From NCBI RefSeq assembly GCF_016316925.1, contig NZ_JAEEGB010000039.1:1-54327 (forward strand): 54,327 nucleotides of DNA, given 5' to 3'. The notes under the pieces were generated by a model. The model ran no database searches. It had not been told where the DNA came from and saw only the letters and a program-made list of their open reading frames with translations. The position numbers and the translations under genes were made by a program. Source of the stretch: Clostridium aciditolerans. Lineage in GTDB: Bacteria; Bacillota; Clostridia; Clostridiales; Clostridiaceae. Below, piece by piece: positions 34,705 through 43,005 of this stretch. Each line of letters opens with the position of its first letter. Position 1 is the stretch's first letter.

Positions 34705-35676
34705 ATGAGTGAGTTTTGGAAAAATTATCCTGAGATTTTTGAAGAATTAAATGATGTAAAAAATATAATGAAAAAGAGCATAAAAGGTTCAGATGCTTAT
34801 TTAAATAATTCCATTATACCTTTAGTTGAACAGGGCGGCAAAATGTTGAGACCTGCTTTTGTTTTGTTATCGGGAAAATTTGGAGAGTACAATGGCGAGA
34901 AAATACGCAATATTGCAGCTGTAGTAGAAATGCTTCACTTGGCAACATTGATTCATGATGATATAATTGATAACTCTAAACTTAGAAGAGGCTGTGATAC
35001 TATTCAGTCTAAATATGGAAAGGATTTTGCAGTTTATGCTGGAGATTATTTATTTTGTCACTGTTTTGACATGCTTTCAAAACATGATTATTCAATGGAA
35101 AATTTGAGGAATGTCTCTAAAGCTATTAAGAAAATATGTATAGGAGAAATTAGACAAAATTATTTTAGATATACAAGCAAAATTAATTTTAATAAATATA
35201 TAAGAATTATTTCAGGAAAAACAGCAGCTTTATTCTCATTAAGTTTTATGTTAGGGGCAAGTGAAGCAAAATGTGATTTACCTTTAGTAAGAACTTTAGG
35301 AAAAGTGGGATATAATATTGGAATGGCATTTCAGATTATTGATGACTTGCTTGATTATACAGGAGATATAGAAAAACTAGGTAAAGCTACTCAAAATGAT
35401 TTAAAACAGGGATATTATACATTACCAATAATATTTGCACTGGAAGAAGATAAGAAGGGTGAGTTGGCAAGTATTTTAGATAGTTCTAGTTTTGAGAAAG
35501 ATGATATTAAAGCAATATTTGAATTGGTTAAAAAATTTAATGGAATAGAAAAATCTAAGGCGTTAGTAGAAAGATATTCTAAAAAAGCTTTTGAAAACAT
35601 TAAAAAGTTGCCGGACTGTGAAAGCAAAATGATACTGTCAGAGGTGCTGCAAACTTTAATTCATAGAAAATATTAA
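34705..35676 (+). CDS. Polyprenyl diphosphate synthase
   Basis: Start at ATG 34705 (323 residues), 8 nt from AAAGGTG; an earlier GTG lies inside that site. The first aspartate-rich motif is LIHDDIIDNS and the second FQIIDDLLDYTGD, both complete, so Mg-dependent chain elongation of isoprenoid diphosphates is expected. The residues before the first motif (AVVEMLHLATL) lack bulky stops, consistent with a long-chain product. It corresponds to DmkB in extracellular electron transfer loci and would supply the side chain for the UbiA prenyltransferase encoded two genes on. Confidence 0.92.
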   Translation: MSEFWKNYPEIFEELNDVKNIMKKSIKGSDAYLNNSIIPLVEQGGKMLRPAFVLLSGKFGEYNGEKIRNIAAVVEMLHLATLIHDDIIDNSKLRRGCDTIQSKYGKDFAVYAGDYLFCHCFDMLSKHDYSMENLRNVSKAIKKICIGEIRQNYFRYTSKINFNKYIRIISGKTAALFSLSFMLGASEAKCDLPLVRTLGKVGYNIGMAFQIIDDLLDYTGDIEKLGKATQNDLKQGYYTLPIIFALEEDKKGELASILDSSSFEKDDIKAIFELVKKFNGIEKSKALVERYSKKAFENIKKLPDCESKMILSEVLQTLIHRKY

Positions 35677-35699
35677 GAGTATTCTAAGGAGTTGATTAA

Positions 35700-37139
35700 A
35701 TGGCTTATAAGGATTTACAAGATTTTATAGATGTACTTAAACAAAAAAAGTTATTACAGGAAATAGAAGTAGAAGTAGATAGTGATTTGGAAATTACAGA
35801 AATTACAGATAGAGTTTCAAAAAAATATGGGAAAGCACTTTTGTTTAAAAAAGTGAAAAATTCTCCATATCCTGTATTAATAAATTCTCTAGGAACTTAT
35901 GAGAGAATGAATTTAGGATTAGAAGTTGAAAATTTAGATGAAATAGCTGAGGATATACTGAGTTTTATGGATGTGGCTAGTTATGCTACCCTTATGAATA
36001 AAATAAAATCTGTTCCAAAGCTAGCAAGATTGGCTAGAGTTTTTCCTAAAAAAGTAAAGAATGCAGCTTGTCAAGAAGTTATAGAAGAACCGGATTTAGA
36101 TAAACTACCAATATTAAAATGCTGGCCTCAGGATGGGGGGAAATACATAACACTGCCTTTAGTTATAACAAAAGACCCAGAAACTAATCAGCAGAATATG
36201 GGTATGTATAGACTGCAGGTTTATGACAAGAAAACTACTGGAATGCATTGGCACTTACATAAAGATGGCAGAGAAATATATGAAAAGTATAGAAAATTAG
36301 GAAAAAGAATGCCTGTGTCTGTAGCTATAGGATGTGACCCAGCTATAATTTATTCAGCTACAGCACCTCTTCCTAAAATGATTGATGAGATGATTTTTGC
36401 AGGCTTTTTAAGAAAGTCACCTGTTGAATTGGTGAAATGCGTAACTAATGACATATATGTACCAGCTAATGCAGAGTTTGTATTAGAGGGATATGTAGAT
36501 TTAGATGAGATGAGATTAGAGGGGCCTTTTGGAGATCACACGGGATATTATTCATTAGCAGATATGTATCCAGTATTTCATATAGAGAAAATTACAAGAA
36601 GAAAAAATCCAGTATATCCTACAACTATTGTAGGTAAACCTCCTATGGAAGATTGTTATATAGGAAAAGCTACAGAAAGGATTTTTCTTCCTTTGATAAA
36701 AATCCAATGTCCTGAGATTATAGATATGAACTTCCCTTTAGAAGGTGTTTTTCATAATTGCGTTATAGTATCTATTAAAAAGTCTTACCCTAAGCATGCA
36801 CATAAAATCATGAGTGCTCTTTGGGGAATGGGGCAAATGATGTACACAAAAATGGTAATAGTTGTTGATGAAAATGTTAATCCTCATGATATATCAACAG
36901 TGGCATGGAAGGTCTTTAATAATATAGATGCTAAAAGAGACTTAGTAATATCTGAAGGTCCGCTAGATGCCTTAGATCATGCTTCTAATACAGCTTTTTA
37001 TGGACATAGATTAGGTATTGATGCAACAAAAAAATGGGAAAGTGAAGGACATACTAGACCTTGGCCAGATGATATAGAAATGACAGAAGAAATTAAAGCT
37101 TTAGTAGACAGTAGGTGGCATAAATATGGCATTGAATAA
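35700..37139 (+). CDS. ubiD: UbiD family prenyl-FMN-dependent decarboxylase
   Basis: 479 residues, the length of the UbiD family. The prenyl-FMN active-site region LEGPFGDHTGYYS is intact, and LKCWPQDGGKYITLP and MGMYRLQVYDKKTTGMHWH match the conserved N-terminal core. The cofactor must be made by UbiX, encoded three genes on. In quinone synthesis UbiD removes the ring carboxylate after prenylation. The gene lies between prenyl synthase and UbiA genes and overlaps ubiA by 14 nt. This points to the naphthoquinone tail steps known from the futalosine route (MqnL type). Annotation as an unrelated aromatic decarboxylase is less likely in this context. Confidence 0.92.
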   Translation: MAYKDLQDFIDVLKQKKLLQEIEVEVDSDLEITEITDRVSKKYGKALLFKKVKNSPYPVLINSLGTYERMNLGLEVENLDEIAEDILSFMDVASYATLMNKIKSVPKLARLARVFPKKVKNAACQEVIEEPDLDKLPILKCWPQDGGKYITLPLVITKDPETNQQNMGMYRLQVYDKKTTGMHWHLHKDGREIYEKYRKLGKRMPVSVAIGCDPAIIYSATAPLPKMIDEMIFAGFLRKSPVELVKCVTNDIYVPANAEFVLEGYVDLDEMRLEGPFGDHTGYYSLADMYPVFHIEKITRRKNPVYPTTIVGKPPMEDCYIGKATERIFLPLIKIQCPEIIDMNFPLEGVFHNCVIVSIKKSYPKHAHKIMSALWGMGQMMYTKMVIVVDENVNPHDISTVAWKVFNNIDAKRDLVISEGPLDALDHASNTAFYGHRLGIDATKKWESEGHTRPWPDDIEMTEEIKALVDSRWHKYGIE

Positions 37140-37983
37140 AATTAAGACCTATGGGGAACTGGTTATGTTCTCCCATACATTATTTTCACTTCCTTTCGCA
37201 TTAATAGGAATGATTTGGGCAGCTAAAGGATTACCTAATTTAGAAACAATATTTTGGATTTTAGTTGCTCTAACAGGAGCACGAAATGGAGCTAATGCAT
37301 TAAATAGATGGGTTGATAAAGATATAGATAAGAAAAATCCTAGAACGGCTAGTCGTCATATGCCAAAGGGATTAGTAAATAGTTATGAAGTATGGGGAAT
37401 AGTTGTAGTCTGTTTCGGAATTTTCCTGTTTGCAGCCTATAAATTAAATCCACTATGTTTTAAGTTAACTCCTATAGCTTTGTTTTTATTTTTTATTTAT
37501 TCATATACGAAAAGATTTACATGGGCCTGCCATATTGTTTTAGGAGTTGCATGCGCTGGAGCGCCTGTGGGGGCTTGGTTTGCTGTTACTGGTAAGTTTG
37601 ATTTTATTCCATTTATTTTAGGGGCAGTAGTAGCTTTATGGGTTGCAGGCTTTGATATAATTTATGGAACTCAAGATATAAATTTTGATAGAGAAAATGG
37701 TCTGTTTTCAATTCCAGCAGTATTTGGATTAAAAGGCGCACTTATTATTTCAGCAGTATTTCATTTTGTAATGATAATTTTATTAATAGCTTTATACTAT
37801 ATTCTAAATTTGACTTGGATTTATTTGATAGGTATATGTATAAGTGTTATACTTTTAACTATTGAACATTACATTGTATCTCCATCAAATGAAAAAAAGA
37901 TGAAAATAGCTTCATATAATATAAATCAAATTATAAGTCCTTTAATTTTGCTTTTTACTGTATTAGATACATTTTTAGCATAA
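37126..37983 (+). CDS. ubiA: UbiA-type aromatic prenyltransferase (MqnP-like)
   Basis: 285 residues with about eight membrane helices. The first prenyl-diphosphate motif is NRWVDKDIDKKNPRT and the second DIIYGTQDINFDREN; both keep all aspartates. The NPRTASR and GFDIIYGTQD details resemble the branch acting on 4-hydroxybenzoate or on 1,4-dihydroxy-6-naphthoate (MqnP) more than MenA. Together with UbiD and UbiX this suggests a ring carboxylate that stays on during prenylation. Translationally coupled to ubiD by a 14-nt overlap. It is the DmkA-equivalent step in the locus. Confidence 0.9.
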   Translation: MALNKIKTYGELVMFSHTLFSLPFALIGMIWAAKGLPNLETIFWILVALTGARNGANALNRWVDKDIDKKNPRTASRHMPKGLVNSYEVWGIVVVCFGIFLFAAYKLNPLCFKLTPIALFLFFIYSYTKRFTWACHIVLGVACAGAPVGAWFAVTGKFDFIPFILGAVVALWVAGFDIIYGTQDINFDRENGLFSIPAVFGLKGALIISAVFHFVMIILLIALYYILNLTWIYLIGICISVILLTIEHYIVSPSNEKKMKIASYNINQIISPLILLFTVLDTFLA

Positions 37984-38011
37984 GGTTCAAGTATGTAAAA
38001 GAGGTGATTTT

Positions 38012-38593
38012 TTGAAGAAGTATATAATCGGAATAACAGGAGCAAGTGGAAGTATTTATGCAGTACGTTTAATAGAGGAATTGATAAAAAGAAATTGTGA
38101 AGTTTACTTAGTTGCCACGGATAATGGAAAGAAAGTGTTTGAATATGAATTGAAATATCAATTTAATGATTGGGTTGATAATTTAAATAGTAAGAATAAC
38201 AGAATAAAAATATGCAATATAGATGATATGTTTTTTTCTATAGCCAGTGGTTCCTTCAAAACTGATGGAATGATTATACTTCCTTGTTCTATGGCAACAA
38301 TCGCTAAATTAGCTGCAGGAATAGCAGACAATTTGCTTATAAGAGCTGGGGATGTAATGCTAAAGGAAAAAAGAAAATTGATATTAGTTCCAAGGGAGAC
38401 GCCTTTAAGTTCTATCCATTTAAAAAATATGCTTACATTAAGTGAACTTAATGTAACAATTATTCCTCCTATGCCAGCTTTCTATAATCATCCTAGCAGC
38501 ATTGAGGATATTGTAAATGGCACAGTAGGTAGAATTTTAGAGTCATTAGAAATTGAGAATAACTTGTATTACAAATGGAAAGGAAATAAATAG
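38012..38593 (+). CDS. ubiX: UbiX flavin prenyltransferase
   Basis: 193 residues starting at TTG 38012, with GAGGTG about 7 nt upstream and no nearby ATG. The FMN-binding IGITGASGSIYAVRL at the N-terminus, LVPRETPLSSIHLKNM near 130 and PPMPAFYNHP are UbiX signatures. The enzyme joins a dimethylallyl group to FMN, making prenyl-FMN for UbiD. Its place 28 nt after ubiA within the same transcription unit completes the UbiA-UbiD-UbiX set. Cytoplasmic flavoprotein, normally dodecameric. Confidence 0.93.
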   Translation: MKKYIIGITGASGSIYAVRLIEELIKRNCEVYLVATDNGKKVFEYELKYQFNDWVDNLNSKNNRIKICNIDDMFFSIASGSFKTDGMIILPCSMATIAKLAAGIADNLLIRAGDVMLKEKRKLILVPRETPLSSIHLKNMLTLSELNVTIIPPMPAFYNHPSSIEDIVNGTVGRILESLEIENNLYYKWKGNK

Positions 38594-38607
38594 ATTAACG
38601 TGATACT

Positions 38608-39357
38608 ATGATTAAAATAGAAAATTTAACTGTTTACTATAACAATGTTAAAGCTGTAGAAAATATAAATCTTAATATAGAAAAAGGCAGTATATACACA
38701 GTTATTGGTCAATCCGGGACAGGCAAATCAACGGTGTTAAAAGCTTTAGCTGGAATAAATAAGGATTATGAAGGTAGTATATATTTTAATGAAAATAAAC
38801 TTGACCCTAGAACACATTGCATAGGGTATATACCTCAAAACTATGGATTAGTTGATTGGAAAACCGTTGAGCAAAATATTATTCTGTCTTCTAAAATAAA
38901 ATATGGTAAGAAAAATATAGATAAAGAATTTTATAAAAAGCTTCTAGAACAATTAAACATAGAAAAGCATTTAAAATCTTATCCTAAAAACTTAAGTGGT
39001 GGAGAAAAACAGAGAGCTGCTATAGCTAGGGCTCTTTTGTTAAAACCGAATTTACTTTTGATGGACGAGCCTTTTTCAGCTTTGGATTTGCTTACAAGGG
39101 AGGATGCTCAGAAACTTTTTCTTGAGGTATGGGAACAGCATAAAGTTACCACCCTATTAGTTACCCACCACATAAATGAAGCAATTTATCTAGGTCAAAA
39201 AATTATTGTAATGTCACCATCACCGGGAAAAGTTGAGAGTATTATAAAAAATGATTTATTTGGAAAAGACCCCTATGAGAATAGTTATTTATTTAAAGAT
39301 ATGGAGCTGAAAATACGAAAATTACTAAGAGGGGAAAAAGATTATGAAGTTAAGTGA
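38608..39357 (+). CDS. ABC transporter ATP-binding protein (SsuB/TauB-like)
   Basis: 249 residues. Walker A is GQSGTGKST, the signature LSGGEKQRAAIARAL, Walker B LLLMDEPFSALD, and the switch His is in LVTHHINEA. The sequence type matches importers for nitrate, sulfonate, taurine or pyrimidine precursors. It overlaps the permease gene by 14 nt. No binding protein is encoded in this operon. The only candidate in the window is the lipoprotein at 29192 beside apbE, which I infer is its partner. The substrate is unknown; position suggests a quinone or flavin precursor. Confidence 0.9.
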   Translation: MIKIENLTVYYNNVKAVENINLNIEKGSIYTVIGQSGTGKSTVLKALAGINKDYEGSIYFNENKLDPRTHCIGYIPQNYGLVDWKTVEQNIILSSKIKYGKKNIDKEFYKKLLEQLNIEKHLKSYPKNLSGGEKQRAAIARALLLKPNLLLMDEPFSALDLLTREDAQKLFLEVWEQHKVTTLLVTHHINEAIYLGQKIIVMSPSPGKVESIIKNDLFGKDPYENSYLFKDMELKIRKLLRGEKDYEVK

Positions 39358-40096
39358 ATATAAAAAGATTAACTTTTTATATGCATTATTATTAATTTTT
39401 GCACTGTGGCAAGCTGCTTCGGTTTTGGTGAATAAAGAAATACTACCAACGCCTTTAAGTGTTATAGAATATATATTTAAAAATTTATCAAAGGAAATAA
39501 TGCTGCATATATCATATAGCTTTAAAAGAATATTAATTGGATTATTAGCTACAGTAATTGTAGGAGTTCCATTTGGAATTATTATGGGATATTACAAGAG
39601 AGTAGATTCTATATTATCGCCCATACTATATTTTAATTATCCAGTTCCTAAAATAGCATTACTTCCAATCGTTATGCTATTTTTCGGATTAGGGGAAATG
39701 CCTAAATATATTATGATATTTTTAATAACGTTTTTCCCTGTTGTTGTAAATATTAGAGACAAGGTGAAAAGTATATCTGAAGAAATATACTATCCAATGT
39801 ATTCACTAGGGGCAAGTGATTTTCAAATTATATATGAAATAGTCCTGCCAGCCACCTTGCCTGTTATCCTTACATCTGTAAGAATAGGTATAGGAACTGC
39901 CATATCAATACTATTTTTTACAGAAAACTTTGGTACAGAGTATGGCATGGGATATTATATTATGGACTCTTGGATGCGAGTTAGTTATATACAAATGTAC
40001 TCAGCCATATTAATATTGAGTTTTATTGGATTAATGTTTTTTATTATAACAGATATATTTGAATCATTTTTATGTCCATGGAAGGATAAATCCTGA
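39344..40096 (+). CDS. ABC transporter permease (SsuC/TauC-like)
   Basis: 250 residues with about six membrane helices and one BPD_transp_1 domain. The cytoplasmic coupling loop reads YSLGASDFQIIYEIVLPATLP, the EAA motif that contacts the ATPase. The N-terminal LPTPLSVIEYIF is common in the SsuC/TauC/ThiX group. Translationally coupled to the ATPase gene. Belongs with the ATPase at 38608 and probably the lipoprotein at 29192. Confidence 0.9.
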   Translation: MKLSEYKKINFLYALLLIFALWQAASVLVNKEILPTPLSVIEYIFKNLSKEIMLHISYSFKRILIGLLATVIVGVPFGIIMGYYKRVDSILSPILYFNYPVPKIALLPIVMLFFGLGEMPKYIMIFLITFFPVVVNIRDKVKSISEEIYYPMYSLGASDFQIIYEIVLPATLPVILTSVRIGIGTAISILFFTENFGTEYGMGYYIMDSWMRVSYIQMYSAILILSFIGLMFFIITDIFESFLCPWKDKS

Positions 40097-40132
40097 AATT
40101 AATTCTCTATAGGATTTTAGGGGGAGGATGTA

Positions 40133-40531
40133 ATGAAAAAACAGGCAATAGTGCTAATTATATTGATTATATCATTAATAGGAACAATGACTTTCATTAG
40201 AGAGAAAGAAGTATTATATAAAGAGGGTACATATACAGGTTTAGGACAAGGTAATCATGGAGAGATAAAAGTTGAAGTTACTACAAATCAATATAAAATT
40301 AAAGGAATAAAGATTTTAGAACAGGAGGAGACTCCTGGTCTTTGCGATATAGTTTATGACAAAATTCCCAAAAGTGTTTTAAAGAAAAACAGTGCAGATG
40401 TAGAGGTTGTATCAGGAGCATCTTATACAAGCCAAGGGTTAATAGATGCAATAAAAGATGCAGTAAATAAAGCTAAGCTAGAAAAGAAGAAAGGGCCAAT
40501 GAACATTACTAGTAAAGGCGGGATATTTTGA
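40133..40531 (+). CDS. Membrane-anchored FMN-binding domain protein (PplA-like)
   Basis: 132 residues. A membrane helix at about 5-21 anchors an extracytoplasmic FMN_bind domain (about 30-115). The flavinylation motif is SGASYT at 94-99, with Thr99 the expected site of phosphodiester-linked FMN added by ApbE; most family members have SGATxT. Listeria PplA is a lipoprotein with two such domains; this is a minimal one-domain version. It could pass electrons from the quinone pool outward to the reductase at 43006 or to an external acceptor. GGGGGAGG precedes the ATG, and it overlaps the sensor kinase gene by 4 nt. Confidence 0.9.
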   Translation: MKKQAIVLIILIISLIGTMTFIREKEVLYKEGTYTGLGQGNHGEIKVEVTTNQYKIKGIKILEQEETPGLCDIVYDKIPKSVLKKNSADVEVVSGASYTSQGLIDAIKDAVNKAKLEKKKGPMNITSKGGIF

Positions 40532-42111
40532 AATTAAATTATAAGATAATTTTATTTGTAACAGTTATGCTAACAATTGTTGTAGGAAGTATTGGTGTTT
40601 TAACTTTAAAGCAAGTTGAAAAAACTGTTGAAACGCAAATGGGAAATAATGCAATGGATTTAGCTCAAACAGTAGCTTCTATGGATATTATAAAGAAAAC
40701 ACTAGCAGAAAAAAAGGATAATAAGATTATTCAAGACACGGTGGAGAATTTTAGAAATAAAACTAGGTTTCAATATATTATAGTTATGGACATGGATGGT
40801 ATAACATATTCTTATCCATATAAAGATGGTTTAGGTAAAGTTTATAAGAATGGCGGAGCAGAAAGATGTTTAAAATATGGTGAAACATATATATCTGCTG
40901 ATAGGAATGTTTTAATTTCAGCTATAAGAGCGGTTGTACCTATTTATTATGAAGGTAAACAAGTAGGGGTAGTACTGGTAGGTCTTTTAAATGATACTGT
41001 AAATAAGGAAATTGCTACACATATATTCAATTTCAAGTTAATTTTTTTAATGGGACTTTTATTAGGGACAATAGGGGCTGTGTTTTTATCTTATAATATT
41101 AGAAAAGCTATATTTGGGTTAGAACCTAAGGAAATAGCCTTGTTGCTAGGTCAAAAAGAGTTAGTACTAGAAGGTTTAAAGTATGCAATACTGGCTACCA
41201 ATGAAAATGGTGAAATTATATTTTTTAATAAAAGTGCTAAATTTATATTCGGATTTAAAGATGAAGATAGGTTAAAAAATATATCTAATTTTAATCCAAC
41301 TTTTGCAAAACAAATAGCGAAAGCATTAGAAACTAAAGAAGCTGTCTATAATCAGGAGATAAAAGTTGCTGCTGATATGGTTTTATTATGCAACCATACT
41401 TTGCTAAAAAATCATAAGGATGATATTATAGGAGTAGTTTCTAGTTTACAGGATTTAACTGAAGTTAGACAAATGGCAGAAGAGCTAATAGGTATAAAGA
41501 AAATGACTAATGAATTAAGGGCTCAAAATCATGAATTTATGAATAAACTTCATACAATATCAGGCTTGGTTCAATTAGAGAGATATAATAAAGTTGTAGA
41601 ATATATAGAAGGAATATCACATCAAAATCAAGAAATTATTGAGGTTCTTAATAAAAGTATAAAAAATTCTCATGTGGCAGGTATCTTGTTAGCAAAGTAT
41701 TACAAAGCAGAAGAAGCTAAAATATCTTTAGAAATCGACTCTTCATCTTATTTGGACAAAAGTTCTAAAAATATTACTGATGGAGAACTTTGTTCAATCA
41801 TTGGAAACTTAATTGAAAATGCTATAGATGAATTAGTAAAGAAGGAAAATGGAAAAATAGTAGTTAAGATTAATTGTGATGATGAAAATTTAAAAATCTT
41901 AATAAAAGACAATGGAATGGGTATGGACGAAAATATAAGACAAAGGATATTCGAAAGAGGAGTTACTACCAAGGAAGGAAAAAGAGGATTTGGACTTTAT
42001 ATTATTAAGCAAATTATAGATAGGGCAGAAGGACAAATAAAGCTCCATGAGGACAATGGTGTAACATGGGATATTTGTATACCACTAGAAGGAGGTTCTA
42101 GATGTGATTAA
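40528..42111 (+). CDS. Sensor histidine kinase, CitA/DcuS family
   Basis: 527 residues from TTG 40528 (4-nt overlap with the FMN protein gene). Membrane helix about 5-24, extracytoplasmic Cache/PAS-type sensor about 35-165, second helix about 168-188, cytoplasmic PAS about 205-310. The H-box is NHEFMNKLHTISGL, with the phospho-accepting His in the CitA/DcuS-type position, followed by a HATPase domain with DNGMGMDENI and GFGLYIIK. Family members sense citrate, malate or fumarate outside the cell. Co-transcription with respiratory genes and a fumarate-reductase-like gene downstream suggests an electron acceptor as the signal. Confidence 0.92.
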   Translation: MKLNYKIILFVTVMLTIVVGSIGVLTLKQVEKTVETQMGNNAMDLAQTVASMDIIKKTLAEKKDNKIIQDTVENFRNKTRFQYIIVMDMDGITYSYPYKDGLGKVYKNGGAERCLKYGETYISADRNVLISAIRAVVPIYYEGKQVGVVLVGLLNDTVNKEIATHIFNFKLIFLMGLLLGTIGAVFLSYNIRKAIFGLEPKEIALLLGQKELVLEGLKYAILATNENGEIIFFNKSAKFIFGFKDEDRLKNISNFNPTFAKQIAKALETKEAVYNQEIKVAADMVLLCNHTLLKNHKDDIIGVVSSLQDLTEVRQMAEELIGIKKMTNELRAQNHEFMNKLHTISGLVQLERYNKVVEYIEGISHQNQEIIEVLNKSIKNSHVAGILLAKYYKAEEAKISLEIDSSSYLDKSSKNITDGELCSIIGNLIENAIDELVKKENGKIVVKINCDDENLKILIKDNGMGMDENIRQRIFERGVTTKEGKRGFGLYIIKQIIDRAEGQIKLHEDNGVTWDICIPLEGGSRCD

Positions 42112-42787
42112 AGTAATTATAATAGAAGATGATCCAATGGTTGCAGAGATAAATGAGGCCTTTTTAGGAAAAATTGAAGGCTATACTTTACTTAGATCTG
42201 TAAACGCTATAGAGAAAGCTAAAGAAGAAATATTAAAAGAAAAACCAGATCTAATTTTGTTAGATATGTTTTTTCCACAGGGCCTAGGTATAGACCTTTT
42301 AAAGTGGACAAGAATAAATAATTTAAAGTGTGATGTGATATTGATTACTGCTGACAAAAGTATGACAAGTGTTGAAGAAGCATTTAGATATGGAGCGGTT
42401 GACTATATAATAAAACCTTTTACATTTAATAGATTTAAGGAGGCACTGCTGCAGTATAAGTCTAGAAGAAATGATTTTAAAGATACAGAAAGTGCTGAGC
42501 AAGAACTTATAGACAAAATGCTATTTAAAGAGAAAGAAACAGAACATAGTTATGTAGATAGTATAAAAGGATTTAGTTCACATACTTGTGAGAAAATTTT
42601 GGATATTATCAAGAATATGGATGGGGAATTCGTTACAGCACAAGAGTTAGCTAAGTTAACAGGAGTTTCAAGGATTACTGCAAGGCGTTATTTAGATTTA
42701 TTAGAAAGAGAAGGCAAGCTGCTTCTTCATATGGAATATGGCAAAGTTGGAAGACCATTAAACAGATACGTTATAAAAGAAGACTAG
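42104..42787 (+). CDS. Response regulator, CitB/DcuR family
   Basis: 227 residues starting at GTG 42104, 8 nt before the end of the kinase gene, with GGAGG upstream. Receiver domain about 1-120, with acidic pocket EDDP and phospho-acceptor Asp in LILLDMFFP. The C-terminal winged helix (about 160-225) reads TAQELAKLTGVSRITARRYL. It forms a pair with the overlapping kinase. The likely target is the reductase gene that starts 219 nt downstream, and possibly its own operon. A terminator follows immediately. Confidence 0.92.
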   Translation: MIKVIIIEDDPMVAEINEAFLGKIEGYTLLRSVNAIEKAKEEILKEKPDLILLDMFFPQGLGIDLLKWTRINNLKCDVILITADKSMTSVEEAFRYGAVDYIIKPFTFNRFKEALLQYKSRRNDFKDTESAEQELIDKMLFKEKETEHSYVDSIKGFSSHTCEKILDIIKNMDGEFVTAQELAKLTGVSRITARRYLDLLEREGKLLLHMEYGKVGRPLNRYVIKED

Positions 42788-42790
42788 AGT

Positions 42791-42818
42791 AAAAACTACC
42801 TATAGGGTAGTTTTTTTC
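42791..42818 (+). terminator. Terminator of the eleven-gene quinone/EET operon
   Basis: AAAAACTACC (42791-42800) and GGTAGTTTTT (42806-42815) around TATAG, followed by more T. Confidence 0.88.
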
Positions 42819-42961
42819 ATTATATAAGAAATTATAAAACTTAAGTCTGAGGATAATTTAAAAAGGCAATGAAATTAAACCGGTTACAATATGACCAAAA
42901 AAACGAATAAATTTACAAAAATTGAACCTGAGATATAAATTAAATATAATTTAGTTGAAGA

Positions 42962-42979
42962 TAGTTAAAAATTTTACAA
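42962..42979 (+). promoter_or_regulatory. Rex-like operator upstream of the flavoprotein reductase
   Basis: TAGTTAAAAATTTTACAA matches the Rex consensus TTGTTAAN4TTAACAA at 12 of 14 defined positions. It lies 27 nt before the start codon, where a bound repressor would block transcription. Rex responds to the NADH/NAD ratio. AT-rich chance match is possible. Confidence 0.4.
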
Positions 42980-43005
42980 AGTATTAAAAAATTTAGGAGG
43001 TTTCT

